A DNA stretch of 64,000 nt. Origin: Geosporobacter ferrireducens (lineage in GTDB: Bacteria > Bacillota > Clostridia > Peptostreptococcales > Thermotaleaceae). The position numbers and the translations under genes are program-made. The stretch spans positions 496,001-560,000 of the forward strand of contig NZ_CP017269.1 in the NCBI RefSeq assembly GCF_001750685.1, given 5' to 3'. The notes under the pieces were generated by a model that saw only the letters and a program-made list of their open reading frames with translations, had not been told where the DNA came from and ran no database searches. Shown in pieces: positions 35,566-44,995 of the stretch (positions within the stretch are counted from its first letter, which is position 1; each line of letters starts with the position of its first letter).

Positions 35566-36717
35566 CTAAGCCGTCCTTTTATTATTGGACAGGTATTTTG
35601 CATCTGCTATAACACGTTGGTAGCTGTGTACAAGTCTTTCAAAGACATGATCCCATCCCATGTCCATGGCGTATTTTCTCCCTGTAACGGCCAACTGCTT
35701 TCTGATTTCATAATTTAGCAGCAGTCGTTCTGAAGCACGATAAAAACTTTCTACCTGTCGTTCCTGGCAGCCAATACCGTTATATCCATCTATCAAATTT
35801 TCTAGTATTCCCCCTGCATTACAAGCAATGACCGGAATTTCTGATGCCATAGCTTCTAAAATTACATTACCATAGGTTTCTGTAGAAGAAGGAAATAAAA
35901 ATATATCTGAAGATGCATACATCGCTGATAAATTTTCCCCTTCCAAAAATCCTGTAAAGGTCATATTGCCCGGAGCTGTTTCTCTTAATGTTTTTGTTAA
36001 GGGGCCATCGCCTACCATCATGAAGTGTATATGCTCTTGATACTTTTCATTTAATCTTTGGGCAACTTTCATGAAAATATCTAAATCCTTCTCCGGAGAT
36101 ATTCTCCCTACATATAAAAATACGGTCTTATTCTCTAAATTCATCTCCTTACGCATCATCGTACTTCTATACTTCGGTGAATATTTTTCAACTTGAATCC
36201 CTCTTCCCCAAATTTCTAAATTTTCGATTCCCTGACTCCGTAAAAGCTCCAGTGTCATTTGAGATGGGCAGTAGGTCTTCGCACAAAAACTGTGAAACCA
36301 TTTAAAAAAACCCCAGGATACGTTGGAAAGGAATTTAAGGTTGAAGTATTCTAGATATTGAGGGATATTGGTATGATAAGAAGACACTAATGGAATCTGA
36401 GCATCTCTTGCATATTTTAAGCCACATAGACCGATGTTGAATGGCGTTACTACATGAATTAGATCCGGCTTGAAAGCATTTAACTGTTCACTAATAGAGA
36501 TATAATTTGGTAAGCTAACTCTGCATTCAGGATATAAGAAAAATTTAAAGCTAAAAAAACGGACTATTTTATGATTGTATTCCTCATTTCCATCTTGAGG
36601 AGCAAATACTCTATAGTCAATCTTATTGTCTTCAAAATATCTGATTAATTTTTCCAGTGTATTGGTTACTCCATTAATTTGCGGCAAGAAGGTATCTGTA
36701 AAAATAGCAACGCGCAT
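35566..36717 (-). CDS. GT4-family glycosyltransferase, glycolipid type
   Basis: A 383-residue GT-B glycosyltransferase. The N-terminal MRVAIFTDTFLPQINGVTNTLEKL and the later SSYHTNIPQYLEYF, YVGRISPEKDL and SSTETYGNVILEAMASEIPVIA are typical of the GT4 group that includes diacylglycerol glucosyltransferases and mannosyltransferases (MgtA-like). The start follows AAAGGGGG. The next genes make UDP-glucose and UDP-glucuronate, and the previous gene is a PAP2 phosphatase. A lipid-linked sugar product, possibly glucosyl- or glucuronosyl-diacylglycerol, is a reasonable inference. Confidence 0.88.
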   Translation of the reverse strand: MRVAIFTDTFLPQINGVTNTLEKLIRYFEDNKIDYRVFAPQDGNEEYNHKIVRFFSFKFFLYPECRVSLPNYISISEQLNAFKPDLIHVVTPFNIGLCGLKYARDAQIPLVSSYHTNIPQYLEYFNLKFLSNVSWGFFKWFHSFCAKTYCPSQMTLELLRSQGIENLEIWGRGIQVEKYSPKYRSTMMRKEMNLENKTVFLYVGRISPEKDLDIFMKVAQRLNEKYQEHIHFMMVGDGPLTKTLRETAPGNMTFTGFLEGENLSAMYASSDIFLFPSSTETYGNVILEAMASEIPVIACNAGGILENLIDGYNGIGCQERQVESFYRASERLLLNYEIRKQLAVTGRKYAMDMGWDHVFERLVHSYQRVIADAKYLSNNKRTA

Positions 36718-36730
36718 TTTCTTTCCCCCT

Positions 36731-37285
36731 TTATAGATTAAACATCTGTTGCATCCATGAATAGAACAAGATATGATTGATTGCTGCAAAACCAGCTCCT
36801 ATGACCATGCCTACTACTACATCTGAAGGATAGTGTACACCCATGTATACTCTAGAAAAGCCTACAATAAATGCAGGAATAGTAAAAATCCAGGAAAGGA
36901 TTGGAAAGTGAAATGAAAGCGTACATGCCAGAGAGAAGGCTGCTGTGGTATGCCCTGATGGAAATGAGTAATCATATAAATGCATATTGAAGGTATTGAT
37001 ATCGGACAGATTTAAGAAGGGCCTAGGCCTTGTAAATACTTTTTTCAAATAATGCACGAAGATATGACTGGAGGCTAAGGCGGCAATAGATTGACATCCA
37101 ATTGCCTGTAGTCTACCGTTTCCCCAAAATACCAAAACCAAGGATACGGCTACGGTAAAAAAAGCACTACCCAGACCCGTAACGAAAGGAATCAGTCTAT
37201 CAAATACACTACACTTCAATCCATCATTAAACATATACAACAGTTTTAAGTCACTTAGATGAATAAGCCTAATAATTTTATTCAT
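36731..37285 (-). CDS. PAP2-family membrane phosphatase
   Basis: A 184-residue protein with about five to six membrane segments and the full PAP2 signature: KKVFTRPRP, PSGHTTAAF and SRVYMGVHYPSDV. Such enzymes remove phosphate from phosphatidic acid, undecaprenyl diphosphate or similar lipids at the membrane surface. As first gene of the operon it may supply diacylglycerol to the following glycosyltransferase. The alternative is undecaprenyl phosphate recycling. Confidence 0.9.
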   Translation of the reverse strand: MNKIIRLIHLSDLKLLYMFNDGLKCSVFDRLIPFVTGLGSAFFTVAVSLVLVFWGNGRLQAIGCQSIAALASSHIFVHYLKKVFTRPRPFLNLSDINTFNMHLYDYSFPSGHTTAAFSLACTLSFHFPILSWIFTIPAFIVGFSRVYMGVHYPSDVVVGMVIGAGFAAINHILFYSWMQQMFNL

Positions 37286-37472
37286 AGAATCTCCCCTTTC
37301 TTTATTTCCATTATTATTTTATTATAAAAAGGACTTTCTAAAAGTTATTCCCTTGTAAAGCAAAAGTTAGCTTTAGGTTAAATTTCATCATCATCATCCG
37401 AGACTTATATGACAAGGTTTATCGTATGATTCTTTCCCTGCAGGAAATACTAAACTAGAGGTGATGTACAAT

Positions 37473-38477
37473 ATGAAAACAACAAACAAAGGAATCCTTT
37501 ACCTATTAGTTATAAGTATCCTATTTGCTATAACAGGCTGCGGACAAGGTGCCAAAAAACCAAGCCCACAATCTGAGAATCAACAAAAGCCCATGCCAAA
37601 AACCATTGAAGAAATTGAAAACGATGCAATTAAAATAATGCAGTTAGCCGATCTCGTTCCCTATTTCGAAAAGGCAATTAAAGAAAAAGAAGCAAAGGAA
37701 CAGCAGCAAAAAGAAGAAAAAGCGCAGCAGACCATGGCTCAAGGCAGTGGGCAAGGTGGCGGCCAAGGTGACGGCCAAGCCGGCGACCAGGGCGGTGGGC
37801 AGCAGGAGCAAAAAGGTGAAGAAGAGCAGAAAGAACCTCCTCAACCGCAGCCTAGAACGCTGGGAGATGTTATTTTAACAGAAGTACTCATGCGTGAGAA
37901 AACAGGAAACGATAGTAATCAGATGCTAAAACCGCCTGAAGATATTACCGAAACCTGGAAGGAGATTAATACAACGATTAAGGCGCTCCATGATAAGTGG
38001 AATATATTGGAGCCCGTTCTAATTGAAGAAAATATACCTCCAGAAACTATCAGTGGGTTTGAAAACACCCTAGATACCCTTACAGCCCATGGCATGCAGA
38101 ACAAATATTTTGAAACACTGTCAACAGCAAACCTACTTACTTCCCATCTTCCAAAATTTATGGGAAATTTTAAAAAAGATGTTCCTCCTACGGTATATTC
38201 ATTAAAGTTTCTTGTTAGAAATGTAGTCATCACTGCAGCTTCAGAAAATTATCAAGGTGCACAGGACAGCTTGGATAAAATTAAGGAACAATCTCAAAGT
38301 GTAAAATCAAAATTGATAGAAAAAAAAGCAAAATCCACAGCCGACAAGTTTGATGCTTCTGTAGGCAACTTACAAAAATCTGTTGAGAAAAAAGACTTAA
38401 ACCTAGTGAAAATCAACGCTAGTATTGTTATGAAAAATGTAGGCTTAATGCGGGACGATTTAGCCGGTTCCATATAA
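37473..38477 (+). CDS. Hypothetical lipoprotein with Gly/Gln-rich segment
   Basis: A 334-residue exported protein. The start at 37473 (MKTTNKGIL) has GAGGTG about 9 bp upstream. The signal peptide ends in the lipobox ITGC. Residues about 75-120 are a low-complexity run of Lys/Glu/Gln and then repeated GQGGGQ-type units, followed by a proline-rich stretch. The remaining C-terminal domain (about 125-334) is helical and charged. The gene is single, with its own terminator. I do not recognise the family; a surface or envelope role is all that can be inferred. Confidence 0.8.
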   Translation: MKTTNKGILYLLVISILFAITGCGQGAKKPSPQSENQQKPMPKTIEEIENDAIKIMQLADLVPYFEKAIKEKEAKEQQQKEEKAQQTMAQGSGQGGGQGDGQAGDQGGGQQEQKGEEEQKEPPQPQPRTLGDVILTEVLMREKTGNDSNQMLKPPEDITETWKEINTTIKALHDKWNILEPVLIEENIPPETISGFENTLDTLTAHGMQNKYFETLSTANLLTSHLPKFMGNFKKDVPPTVYSLKFLVRNVVITAASENYQGAQDSLDKIKEQSQSVKSKLIEKKAKSTADKFDASVGNLQKSVEKKDLNLVKINASIVMKNVGLMRDDLAGSI

Positions 38478-38505
38478 AAAGCATCATAAGTTTATGATGC
38501 TTTTT
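38476..38505 (+). terminator. Terminator of the lipoprotein gene
   Basis: A 14-bp self-complementary stem (AAAAAGCATCATAA and complement) with T run directly follows the stop codon. The remaining bases to 38638 show no feature that I can support. Confidence 0.9.
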
Positions 38506-38638
38506 ATATGGAAAACAAAACAGGATTCATAGAGAAAGGTCCTTAAATTTCACTGCCACTTCAAAACTCGGACTAAATCCTGCGGCTTCGCTCTCTCTAC
38601 AATCCTGTCTAATTTTATTATTTGCTCTCTTCTATAGA

Positions 38639-39703
38639 TTATTCATCACATGTTTCTTCTATGAATACCGTCAAATTTTTCTGCAGGTCAATTTCCTCAA
38701 ATTCACAGTTATCATCTATATTTTGATCCTTTAGGATTCTAACAATCGGTCTGGTAGGAGAATATTGATTATTATCCATAACAATTCCCTTTTGCTTTGT
38801 ATTTAAACGTACAATTGTTCCAACAGGATATATGGTAACATGGTTTAAAAATAGCTTTACAATATTGTAGTCATAATTATAATTTCCTGTTGATATCAAA
38901 TATTCAATTGCTTTTTCTGGAGCAACTTTCTTCTTATATATACGATTAGAGGTCATAGCATCATAGGTATCGGCAATGGCAACGATTTTTGCAAACTCAT
39001 GAATTTCATCTCCTTTTTTCCCGTAGGGATAGCCTGTACCGTCAATCCGTTCATGGTGCATAAGTGAAATCCCTCTTGAAAGGATACTGATATTCGGATA
39101 CTGCTTTAAAATTTCATAGCCGTATACTGTGTGTTTTCTCATGATTTCAATCTCGTCTGACTCTAGTTTTCCAGGCTTATTTAATATACTTAATGGAATT
39201 TCTGTTTTTCCGATATCATGCAATAAGGCCCCGATTCCTAGATCTCTGAGTTTTAGTTGGTTATAGCCTAATGTTTTTCCAATAACGATGGAAATCACTG
39301 CCACATTGACAGAATGGGAAAAAGTATACTCGTCAGCACTTCGTAAATCCGTTAGATTGATTATGATATTTTTATTGGACAGCAGATCATCCACAATCCG
39401 ATTGATGGTTTCATTCACAAGGTACATATCAAAGCTTTTTTTAAGCTTTAAATCACGAACGACCTGATAGATTGTAGTTTTTGCTGCTATTCTTGTCTGA
39501 TCATTAATAATGTCTCTTATCTGTATATCTTTAGAAATCGCATCTTCTATATAAACCTCATGAATACTCATTTCTTTTAACCGATCAATATAGCTTCCCG
39601 TCAGCGTTACCCCTTCTGCCAGCAACACCTTTCCCTCACAGGAGTATATCCCCTTTGCTAACGTCATTCCAGCCATTACATTTTTCAAATTAACTAGTCT
39701 CAT
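38639..39703 (-). CDS. HD-GYP domain protein, probable c-di-GMP phosphodiesterase
   Basis: A 354-residue protein. The C-terminal HD-GYP domain (about 120-310) contains the HD pair H162-D163 in LLHDIGKTEIP and the second motif HHERIDGTGYP (216-226), both intact. The N-terminal 110 residues form a DUF3391-like or other unassigned domain. No membrane segment is seen, so it is cytoplasmic. It probably hydrolyses c-di-GMP and may oppose enzymes such as the GGDEF-EAL protein at 18.5-21.5 kb. Confidence 0.92.
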   Translation of the reverse strand: MRLVNLKNVMAGMTLAKGIYSCEGKVLLAEGVTLTGSYIDRLKEMSIHEVYIEDAISKDIQIRDIINDQTRIAAKTTIYQVVRDLKLKKSFDMYLVNETINRIVDDLLSNKNIIINLTDLRSADEYTFSHSVNVAVISIVIGKTLGYNQLKLRDLGIGALLHDIGKTEIPLSILNKPGKLESDEIEIMRKHTVYGYEILKQYPNISILSRGISLMHHERIDGTGYPYGKKGDEIHEFAKIVAIADTYDAMTSNRIYKKKVAPEKAIEYLISTGNYNYDYNIVKLFLNHVTIYPVGTIVRLNTKQKGIVMDNNQYSPTRPIVRILKDQNIDDNCEFEEIDLQKNLTVFIEETCDE

Positions 39704-39882
39704 ACAACTCCAGCTCCCATATCCATATTACTTTATCCATAATTATCTATAATAATGAATACGCTATGAATTTGATTTTTCCTGCATTACAAAAGTATTA
39801 TATTTTTTGCTAATTTCATCCTGAATCGTCCTCTTGATGAATATATAATAAATGGGCAATAATTTGAAAGGAGTATGAGCGA

Positions 39883-40314
39883 ATGAATGAATCTCTTGCT
39901 TTAATATTTGCAATTCTTGCTGGAATTTTCACCACACTTGAAGCAGGTATTAATGCTAAACTTGGAAAAATTGTAACGCCTAAAATTGCTACGCTCCACA
40001 ATCTTGTTACAGGGGTACTGGTTATATTAGTAGCAAATATCCTAAAAGGAACGATTCATCAATATCGTAAAATTATCCATGTAAATCCCCAACTTTTGAT
40101 CGGCGGTATATTCGGCACCTTTATTGTATACTTTGTTACCAAAGCCATTCCAAAACTTGGTGTTGCAACAACACTAACCATTATTGTAGCCTCACAGGTC
40201 ATCAGCGGCCTTATTATCGACATATTTATTTCTAAACAAAATCAATTGGATTGGCTTAAATGTCTAGGAATTCTTTTTCTTCTTACCGGTACTTATTTAA
40301 CAGTAAAACGATAA
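39883..40314 (+). CDS. DMT-family small transporter (YdcZ/DUF606 type)
   Basis: A 143-residue protein with five predicted membrane helices. It starts ALIFAILAGIFTTLEAGINAKLGK and ends LGILFLLTGTYLTVKR, the pattern of the DUF606/YdcZ branch of drug/metabolite transporters. GAAAGGAG precedes the start. Members work as dimers, and the substrate is unknown. Single gene with terminator. Confidence 0.88.
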   Translation: MNESLALIFAILAGIFTTLEAGINAKLGKIVTPKIATLHNLVTGVLVILVANILKGTIHQYRKIIHVNPQLLIGGIFGTFIVYFVTKAIPKLGVATTLTIIVASQVISGLIIDIFISKQNQLDWLKCLGILFLLTGTYLTVKR

Positions 40315-40350
40315 AACACACCGCTTCTGCTTCCAATGGTGTGTTTTATA
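40313..40350 (+). terminator. Terminator of the DMT transporter gene
   Basis: A 10-bp stem (AAAACACACC with GGTGTGTTTT) closes a 15-nt loop and begins at the stop codon. The surrounding A and T runs let it work in both directions. Confidence 0.85.
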
Positions 40351-40374
40351 TTGAAACGATATTTATGTAATTTA

Positions 40375-41130
40375 CTAAAATACAGGTGGTCCTTCAGGCA
40401 TTCTGCGCTTATGCTCAGAACGCTTATGCAATTTCTCAATGATTTCCCGATCACGAGCAGGAATTTCCTTTCCTTCTAAAAGATCATCCACCATGTCATA
40501 GCTGGTTCCCATTTCCAACTCGTCTGTTTGCCCCTCCCATAGTCCGGCGCTTGGAGGTCTATCCAGTACGCCTTGCGGTACACCCAAATACCTGGACCAG
40601 GCATATACATCCCGCTTTTTCAAGTGGGTTATTGGCAAAATATCTACCCCTCCATCACCATACTTTGTGAAGTATCCTGTATACACCTCTGCTGCATTAT
40701 CTGTTCCTACGACTAAGTAATTTAATACATTTGCTACACTATATAAAGTGCTCATTCGAAGCCGTGCCCTTAAATTTGCATCGCTCAACCGCAGGCCGTT
40801 TCCTGCATCTTTAAGAAGTGATTCTCCCAATGTACTAGTGACTGTTTCAAACAAGTCATCATGCACTTGTGTTAGATCCACTTCTATATGTCGGATGCCG
40901 CATGCTTCTACTACGCTTAAGGCATCTTCTCTATCTTTTGGATTACTTTTACAAGGCATGATTATTCCCATAGAATTCTCGGGAAAAGCCTTCTTAATTA
41001 AAAATGCAACCAATGCCGAATCAATTCCACCAGATATGCCTACGACAAGCCCCTTTGTTCCAGATTGTTCAACTCTTTCTCTGAGCCATTCAACCGTTAA
41101 ATCAATTTTATTGCCTATGCTTCTTTCCAT
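40375..41130 (-). CDS. nadE: NAD+ synthetase (ammonia-dependent type)
   Basis: A 251-residue adenine-nucleotide alpha-hydrolase family enzyme that amidates deaminated NAD with ATP. The P-loop SGGIDS is at 33-38, and VVGTDNAAEVYTGYFTKYGDGGVDILPI is the conserved central block. It lacks the N-terminal glutaminase domain of the glutamine-dependent forms, so ammonia is the expected nitrogen donor. Single gene. Confidence 0.95.
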   Translation of the reverse strand: MERSIGNKIDLTVEWLRERVEQSGTKGLVVGISGGIDSALVAFLIKKAFPENSMGIIMPCKSNPKDREDALSVVEACGIRHIEVDLTQVHDDLFETVTSTLGESLLKDAGNGLRLSDANLRARLRMSTLYSVANVLNYLVVGTDNAAEVYTGYFTKYGDGGVDILPITHLKKRDVYAWSRYLGVPQGVLDRPPSAGLWEGQTDELEMGTSYDMVDDLLEGKEIPARDREIIEKLHKRSEHKRRMPEGPPVF

Positions 41131-41302
41131 CAGCTTAACCCCTCTCTCCCAATGCTAAGTGTTGCCAAGGACTTCTATCTTTTTTACATATTATAACATA
41201 AATAATCAGCAAATTTTCATAGATATATATTTATTAGATAAGTTTTTTCTCTATATTTTCTACTTTAACGGCATTATACATAAAGATGGTCTAACGAAGA
41301 AT

Positions 41303-41346
41303 AATAAAAAAGACATGGCTACCGTGCAGTAAACCATGTCCTTTTC
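41303..41346 (-). terminator. Terminator of cysK
   Basis: GACATGG (41312-41318) pairs with CCATGTC (41334-41340), and the minus-strand side ends in a T run. It lies just past the cysK stop. Confidence 0.85.
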
Positions 41347-41350
41347 CGGT

Positions 41351-42274
41351 TTATTCAATATCAAAGAGCGGTGTACTTAAATATCTTTCTCCATAGCTTG
41401 GAATGATCACAACAACCTTTTTTCCTTTCCCTAGAGCTTTTGCTTTCTGTATGGCACTGTAAACAGCGGCACCTGAAGAAATCCCTACCAAAATCCCTTC
41501 TTCTCTTGCCATTTTTCGTGCATATTCCATAGCGACTTCGTCTTCTACCTGTATTACTTCATCGATTATATCCATATTCAATATCTTAGGCACAAATCCT
41601 GCACCAATTCCTTGAATTTTATGGGGACCCGGCTGTCCACCAGAAAGTACAGGAGAATTTTTAGGTTCAACGGCAACTACCTTTACATCTCGAATTGCAT
41701 TCTTAATTACTTCACCGATTCCCGTAATACTTCCCCCTGTTCCTACACCAGCAACCAACATGTCAAAGTGACTATCCATTTGATCTAGAATCTCTTTAGC
41801 AGTAGTGTTTCTATGAACTTCAGGATTCGAAGGATTCTCAAACTGCTGAGGCATGAAATAATCTGGATTTTCTTTAGCAATTTCCGCTGCTTTCTCAATA
41901 GCACCCCGCATTCCCTTAACGCCTTCTGTTAAAACAAGGTCTGCGCCAAAAGCTTTTAGTAGCTTTCTTCGCTCCATACTCATGGTCTCAGGCATTACTA
42001 AAATAACCTTATATCCCTTTGCTGCAGCAATCATTGCTAAACCAATTCCTGTATTTCCACTGGTCGGCTCAATAATTACAGAGCCTGGCTTCAGCTTTCC
42101 TTTCTTTTCTTCCGCTTCAATCATGCTTAGGGCAATACGATCCTTAACACTGCTGCCAGGATTAAAAAATTCGAGTTTTGCATAAACTGCAGCATCCTCA
42201 TCCCCTACTAATTTATTTAACTTTACCATTGGTGTATTTCCAATCAATTCAATAATACTATTTGCAACCTTCAT
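41351..42274 (-). CDS. cysK: Cysteine synthase A (O-acetylserine sulfhydrylase)
   Basis: A 307-residue PLP enzyme that makes cysteine from O-acetylserine and sulfide. The PLP lysine is K44 in [11 protein letters not shown], and the phosphate-binding loop PTSGNTG is at 70-76. The C-terminal [12 protein letters not shown] binds the PLP ring. Length and motifs match CysK. Single gene, divergent from the TSUP pair, which may handle sulfur compounds. The 145-bp divergent region shows no recognisable riboswitch or T-box. Confidence 0.95.
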   Translation of the reverse strand: MKVANSIIELIGNTPMVKLNKLVGDEDAAVYAKLEFFNPGSSVKDRIALSMIEAEEKKGKLKPGSVIIEPTSGNTGIGLAMIAAAKGYKVILVMPETMSMERRKLLKAFGADLVLTEGVKGMRGAIEKAAEIAKENPDYFMPQQFENPSNPEVHRNTTAKEILDQMDSHFDMLVAGVGTGGSITGIGEVIKNAIRDVKVVAVEPKNSPVLSGGQPGPHKIQGIGAGFVPKILNMDIIDEVIQVEDEVAMEYARKMAREEGILVGISSGAAVYSAIQKAKALGKGKKVVVIIPSYGERYLSTPLFDIE

Positions 42275-42420
42275 TCTATAGCCTCCATTTCATACTTTTC
42301 TTATCGGAATTTATGGTATTATTTTATGCTATTTTATTTTATATGTCAACACACTAATAAAAATATTTTCATTGTTCAAACTATATGATAGTGACAAATT
42401 TAAGACAATAGGGTGATCTT

Positions 42421-42783
42421 ATGGAAAAACCATCTCTTTCTTTTAAAATAATCTTACTAGGTTTAATTACCGGAATGATTAATGGTCTCTTTGGCGCAGG
42501 CGGCGGAACGATTTTAGTACCTGGTATGTTCTTTCTCCTAGGTGTAAGCCAACATAAAGCTCATGCCACTGCCATCGCAATCATCCTTCCACTGACTTTG
42601 GTCAGTGCTTTCATTTATGTAAAGCATGGAATTATAGCTTGGGACGTAACCTTGAAGGTTATCTTGGGCGGTGTCGTGGGCAGCTATATTGGAGCCCGCT
42701 TGTTTGCAAGGATTTCTGATAATTTACTTCGAAAAGCCTTTGGTGTTTTTATGATTATCGCAGCAATAAGGATGGTGTTTTAA
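42421..42783 (+). CDS. TSUP (TauE/SafE) half-transporter, first gene
   Basis: A 120-residue membrane protein with about four helices that equals one half of a normal TSUP permease of about 250-270 residues. GLITGMINGLFGAGGGTILVPGMFFLLGVSQHKAHATAIAII is the characteristic repeat motif. Its stop codon shares one base with the next start (TAATG), so the pair is made in balanced amounts. The natural product is presumably a heterodimer. Export or uptake of sulfite, sulfonates or similar anions is the family role. Confidence 0.88.
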   Translation: MEKPSLSFKIILLGLITGMINGLFGAGGGTILVPGMFFLLGVSQHKAHATAIAIILPLTLVSAFIYVKHGIIAWDVTLKVILGGVVGSYIGARLFARISDNLLRKAFGVFMIIAAIRMVF

Positions 42784-43145
42784 TGCTCTTAATTCTTATC
42801 GGACTGTTTTCAGGAATAATCGGTGCAATGGGCATTGGAGGAGGAACGATCTTAATTCCTGCCCTTATCATTTTTACTGCACTGACCCAGCATCAGGCAC
42901 AAAGTGTAAATCTAATCTCCTTCCTTCCTGTAGCTGTAGTAGCACTCTTTACCCACTTTAAAAATAAAAACATTGAAATCCAGCTCTGTCTTCCATTGAT
43001 TTTTTTAGGTATGGTTGGTGCTATAGGAGGCTCTTTTTTAGCAGTAAATCTACCATCGGAGCTACTGCGAAGACTCTTTGGTATTTTTCTTTTTTTTATG
43101 GGCCTTTATGAATTCTTTTGGAAAGAGAAAAGTCGTACGAAATAG
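42783..43145 (+). CDS. TSUP (TauE/SafE) half-transporter, second gene
   Basis: A 120-residue partner of the preceding gene with the matching repeat motif (GLFSGIIGAMGIGGGTILIPALIIFTALTQHQAQSVNLI). The two proteins align along their full length, as the two halves of TSUP proteins do. Identical length, start-stop overlap and intact starts argue for a designed split rather than a frameshift. It ends at a strong terminator. Confidence 0.88.
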   Translation: MLLILIGLFSGIIGAMGIGGGTILIPALIIFTALTQHQAQSVNLISFLPVAVVALFTHFKNKNIEIQLCLPLIFLGMVGAIGGSFLAVNLPSELLRRLFGIFLFFMGLYEFFWKEKSRTK

Positions 43146-43155
43146 TACGACTTTT
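43128..43155. terminator. Bidirectional terminator between TSUP pair and CoA-binding gene
   Basis: An 11-bp stem (AAAAGTCGTAC and complement) with a 6-nt loop overlaps the ends of both convergent genes. Confidence 0.9.
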
Positions 43156-43544
43156 TATCCCAGCGCTACCAAGACACAATCATAATAAACAATCTTTAAC
43201 CCTTTGCTTTCTGCTAGGTCGATCGTGTCTTCATCAAATGTTCCGGGCTGGAACCATACGTACTGTATACCTTCCTTTTCTATTTCCGCTAAGAATTTTT
43301 TACTAACAGCTGGTGGTACTACCATGTTTACGCATTCTGGTTTTACAGGAAGTGAGGCAAGATCAGAATAGCATTTGTCACCTTCTACCGTATCGTAGTT
43401 TGGATTTACCGCATATACTTCATACCCTTTACTTTTCAGCTTTTTAAATATTTTATAGCCAAATTTTTCTACATTTGGTGTAGCACCAATCACTGCCCAT
43501 ATTTTTTTCTCTAGCATTTCTTTTTTTAATAATTCCATATCCAT
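43155..43544 (-). CDS. CoA-binding domain protein
   Basis: A 129-residue single-domain Rossmann protein of the CoA_binding_2 family. AAGGAGG precedes the start at 43544; a longer frame adds 10 residues without support. WAVIGATPNVEKFGYKIFKKLKSKGYEVYAVNPNYDTVEG is typical, and so is VWFQPGTFDEDTIDLAESKGLKIVYYDCVLVAL. The biochemical role of this family is not well defined; ligand binding only can be inferred. Confidence 0.9.
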   Translation of the reverse strand: MDMELLKKEMLEKKIWAVIGATPNVEKFGYKIFKKLKSKGYEVYAVNPNYDTVEGDKCYSDLASLPVKPECVNMVVPPAVSKKFLAEIEKEGIQYVWFQPGTFDEDTIDLAESKGLKIVYYDCVLVALG

Positions 43545-43627
43545 AGTATATTCCTCCTTCAATATTTTACGCATACTATTATATACCCATTCATAAATAA
43601 CTTATTCCAACTTCTCTCTGTATCTAT

Positions 43628-44278
43628 CTATTCTTTCATTAATCGTCCATTATATTCATTTAGATAAAGTGTATCTGTGATATTCATTACAGCTTTTCCA
43701 TTGGTAAGATTCGTTATGCTGTTGATCAATTGATTGCTCTGTTCTACGGTTACATATACAAACAGGCTGACAGTATCTTCAAAAACAGTCTCTTTAATAC
43801 TGTATTCCTTAATCATTAATTCATTTTGGACTTTTCCCAAAAGCGTATAATCTATCTTGATGCTAACCACATCATATAACACTTTCTCAATGATTTTTGC
43901 TTGCTGCAATGCAAGCTTTGCCGTTGCAGTATAGGCCCTTACCAAGCCCCCAGTTCCCAGTTTAATTCCCCCAAAATATCTTGTTACTACAATTGCAGTA
44001 TTCTTAATCTCTTCTTTTTTTAACATATCTAAAATAGGTACTCCAGCTGTTCCTGCAGGTTCTCCATCATCACTATAACGCTGAATATCATCCTTTTCTC
44101 CAATAATATAAACAGGTACATTATGTGTCGCATTTTTATGTTTTATTTTAATACCTTCAATAAAAGCTAAGGCATCTTCTTCATTTTCTACCGGTTTTGC
44201 ATATCCAATAAATCTGGATTTTTCAATAATATGCTCTGCCTCTCCATATTGAAAGATTGTTTTATATCTTTTTATCAT
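43628..44278 (-). CDS. YigZ/IMPACT-family protein
   Basis: A 216-residue cytoplasmic protein of the UPF0029/YigZ family. The N-terminal IMPACT-type domain has FIGYAKPV, DDGEPAGTAGVPILDML and TRYFGGIKLGTGGLVRAYTATAKLAL. The C-terminal DUF1949-like domain spans about 138-200. Members are linked to translation control. Single gene. Confidence 0.93.
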   Translation of the reverse strand: MIKRYKTIFQYGEAEHIIEKSRFIGYAKPVENEEDALAFIEGIKIKHKNATHNVPVYIIGEKDDIQRYSDDGEPAGTAGVPILDMLKKEEIKNTAIVVTRYFGGIKLGTGGLVRAYTATAKLALQQAKIIEKVLYDVVSIKIDYTLLGKVQNELMIKEYSIKETVFEDTVSLFVYVTVEQSNQLINSITNLTNGKAVMNITDTLYLNEYNGRLMKE

Positions 44279-44335
44279 ATTAGAGCCTCCTTAAAAGATT
44301 AGAAGAGTAGTTGACTTCACTACTCTTCCTTACCA

Positions 44336-44767
44336 TTATACCATTAATTCTTTTTCAGATAACTCTTTAAATTTTCGATAGGAGAGACTTACTAAGGAAC
44401 GATCCTGGCTGTAAGTAATCATATCTAATGCTTCCTCAATGGAAAAGAATCCTACATCTTTAAATCCCAACTCTTTATTGAGTTCACAATGATCATTCGA
44501 GGCACTCATCAAATACCAAGTTATTTCGTTGCACACAGGTTGTTGTCTGGAAATAGAATAAAATTCGTAACAAGTTTCTCCAATTGAAGAGACAATCTCA
44601 GCATTTACACCGGTTTCTTCCTTCACACGGTTGATAGCTGTGTCTCTTGAGAGATTCCCATTACGAATTGCACCCTTTGGTAGTACCCATTCATCTTTTT
44701 CATTTTTCAAAATCAATACCTTGTCCTCCAAAAATACTACGCCGCCTGCACAACTTCTGAAAAGCAT
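44336..44767 (-). CDS. Nudix-fold protein with degenerate Nudix box
   Basis: A 143-residue protein of the Nudix family. WVLPKG is normal, but the box reads GAIRNGNLSRDTAINRVKEE then TGV. Compared with G-x5-E-x7-R-E-U-x-E-E-x-G-U, the first Glu is Asn, and the Arg-Glu pair is Asn-Arg. Only the later Glu pair remains. Hydrolase activity is doubtful; a binding or regulatory role is possible. GGAGGGAGG lies upstream, so the gene looks expressed. Neighbours give no hint of a substrate. Confidence 0.85.
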   Translation of the reverse strand: MLFRSCAGGVVFLEDKVLILKNEKDEWVLPKGAIRNGNLSRDTAINRVKEETGVNAEIVSSIGETCYEFYSISRQQPVCNEITWYLMSASNDHCELNKELGFKDVGFFSIEEALDMITYSQDRSLVSLSYRKFKELSEKELMV

Positions 44768-44995
44768 TGGACGATTCCTCCCTCCAATATATTTAATATT
44801 ATCATATCTTAAAGCCTAAGACTTTTCAAGACTATTCAGAAAATTTATCATAATGTAAATTCTTTATTAACCTTGTACAATAGATTTTTAATTATTCTAT
44901 AGTATATCTTTATTTTTCGATATCATGTATACAGCTTAAAAGAAATTTATATTTTTTTATATTCCTGGTTACAATAGCAATTGGAGGTGATATTT

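Noticed and set aside
42275-42420. S-box, T-box or CymR site upstream of cysK
   Set aside because: The region is short and AT-rich with no recognisable aptamer or specific operator.
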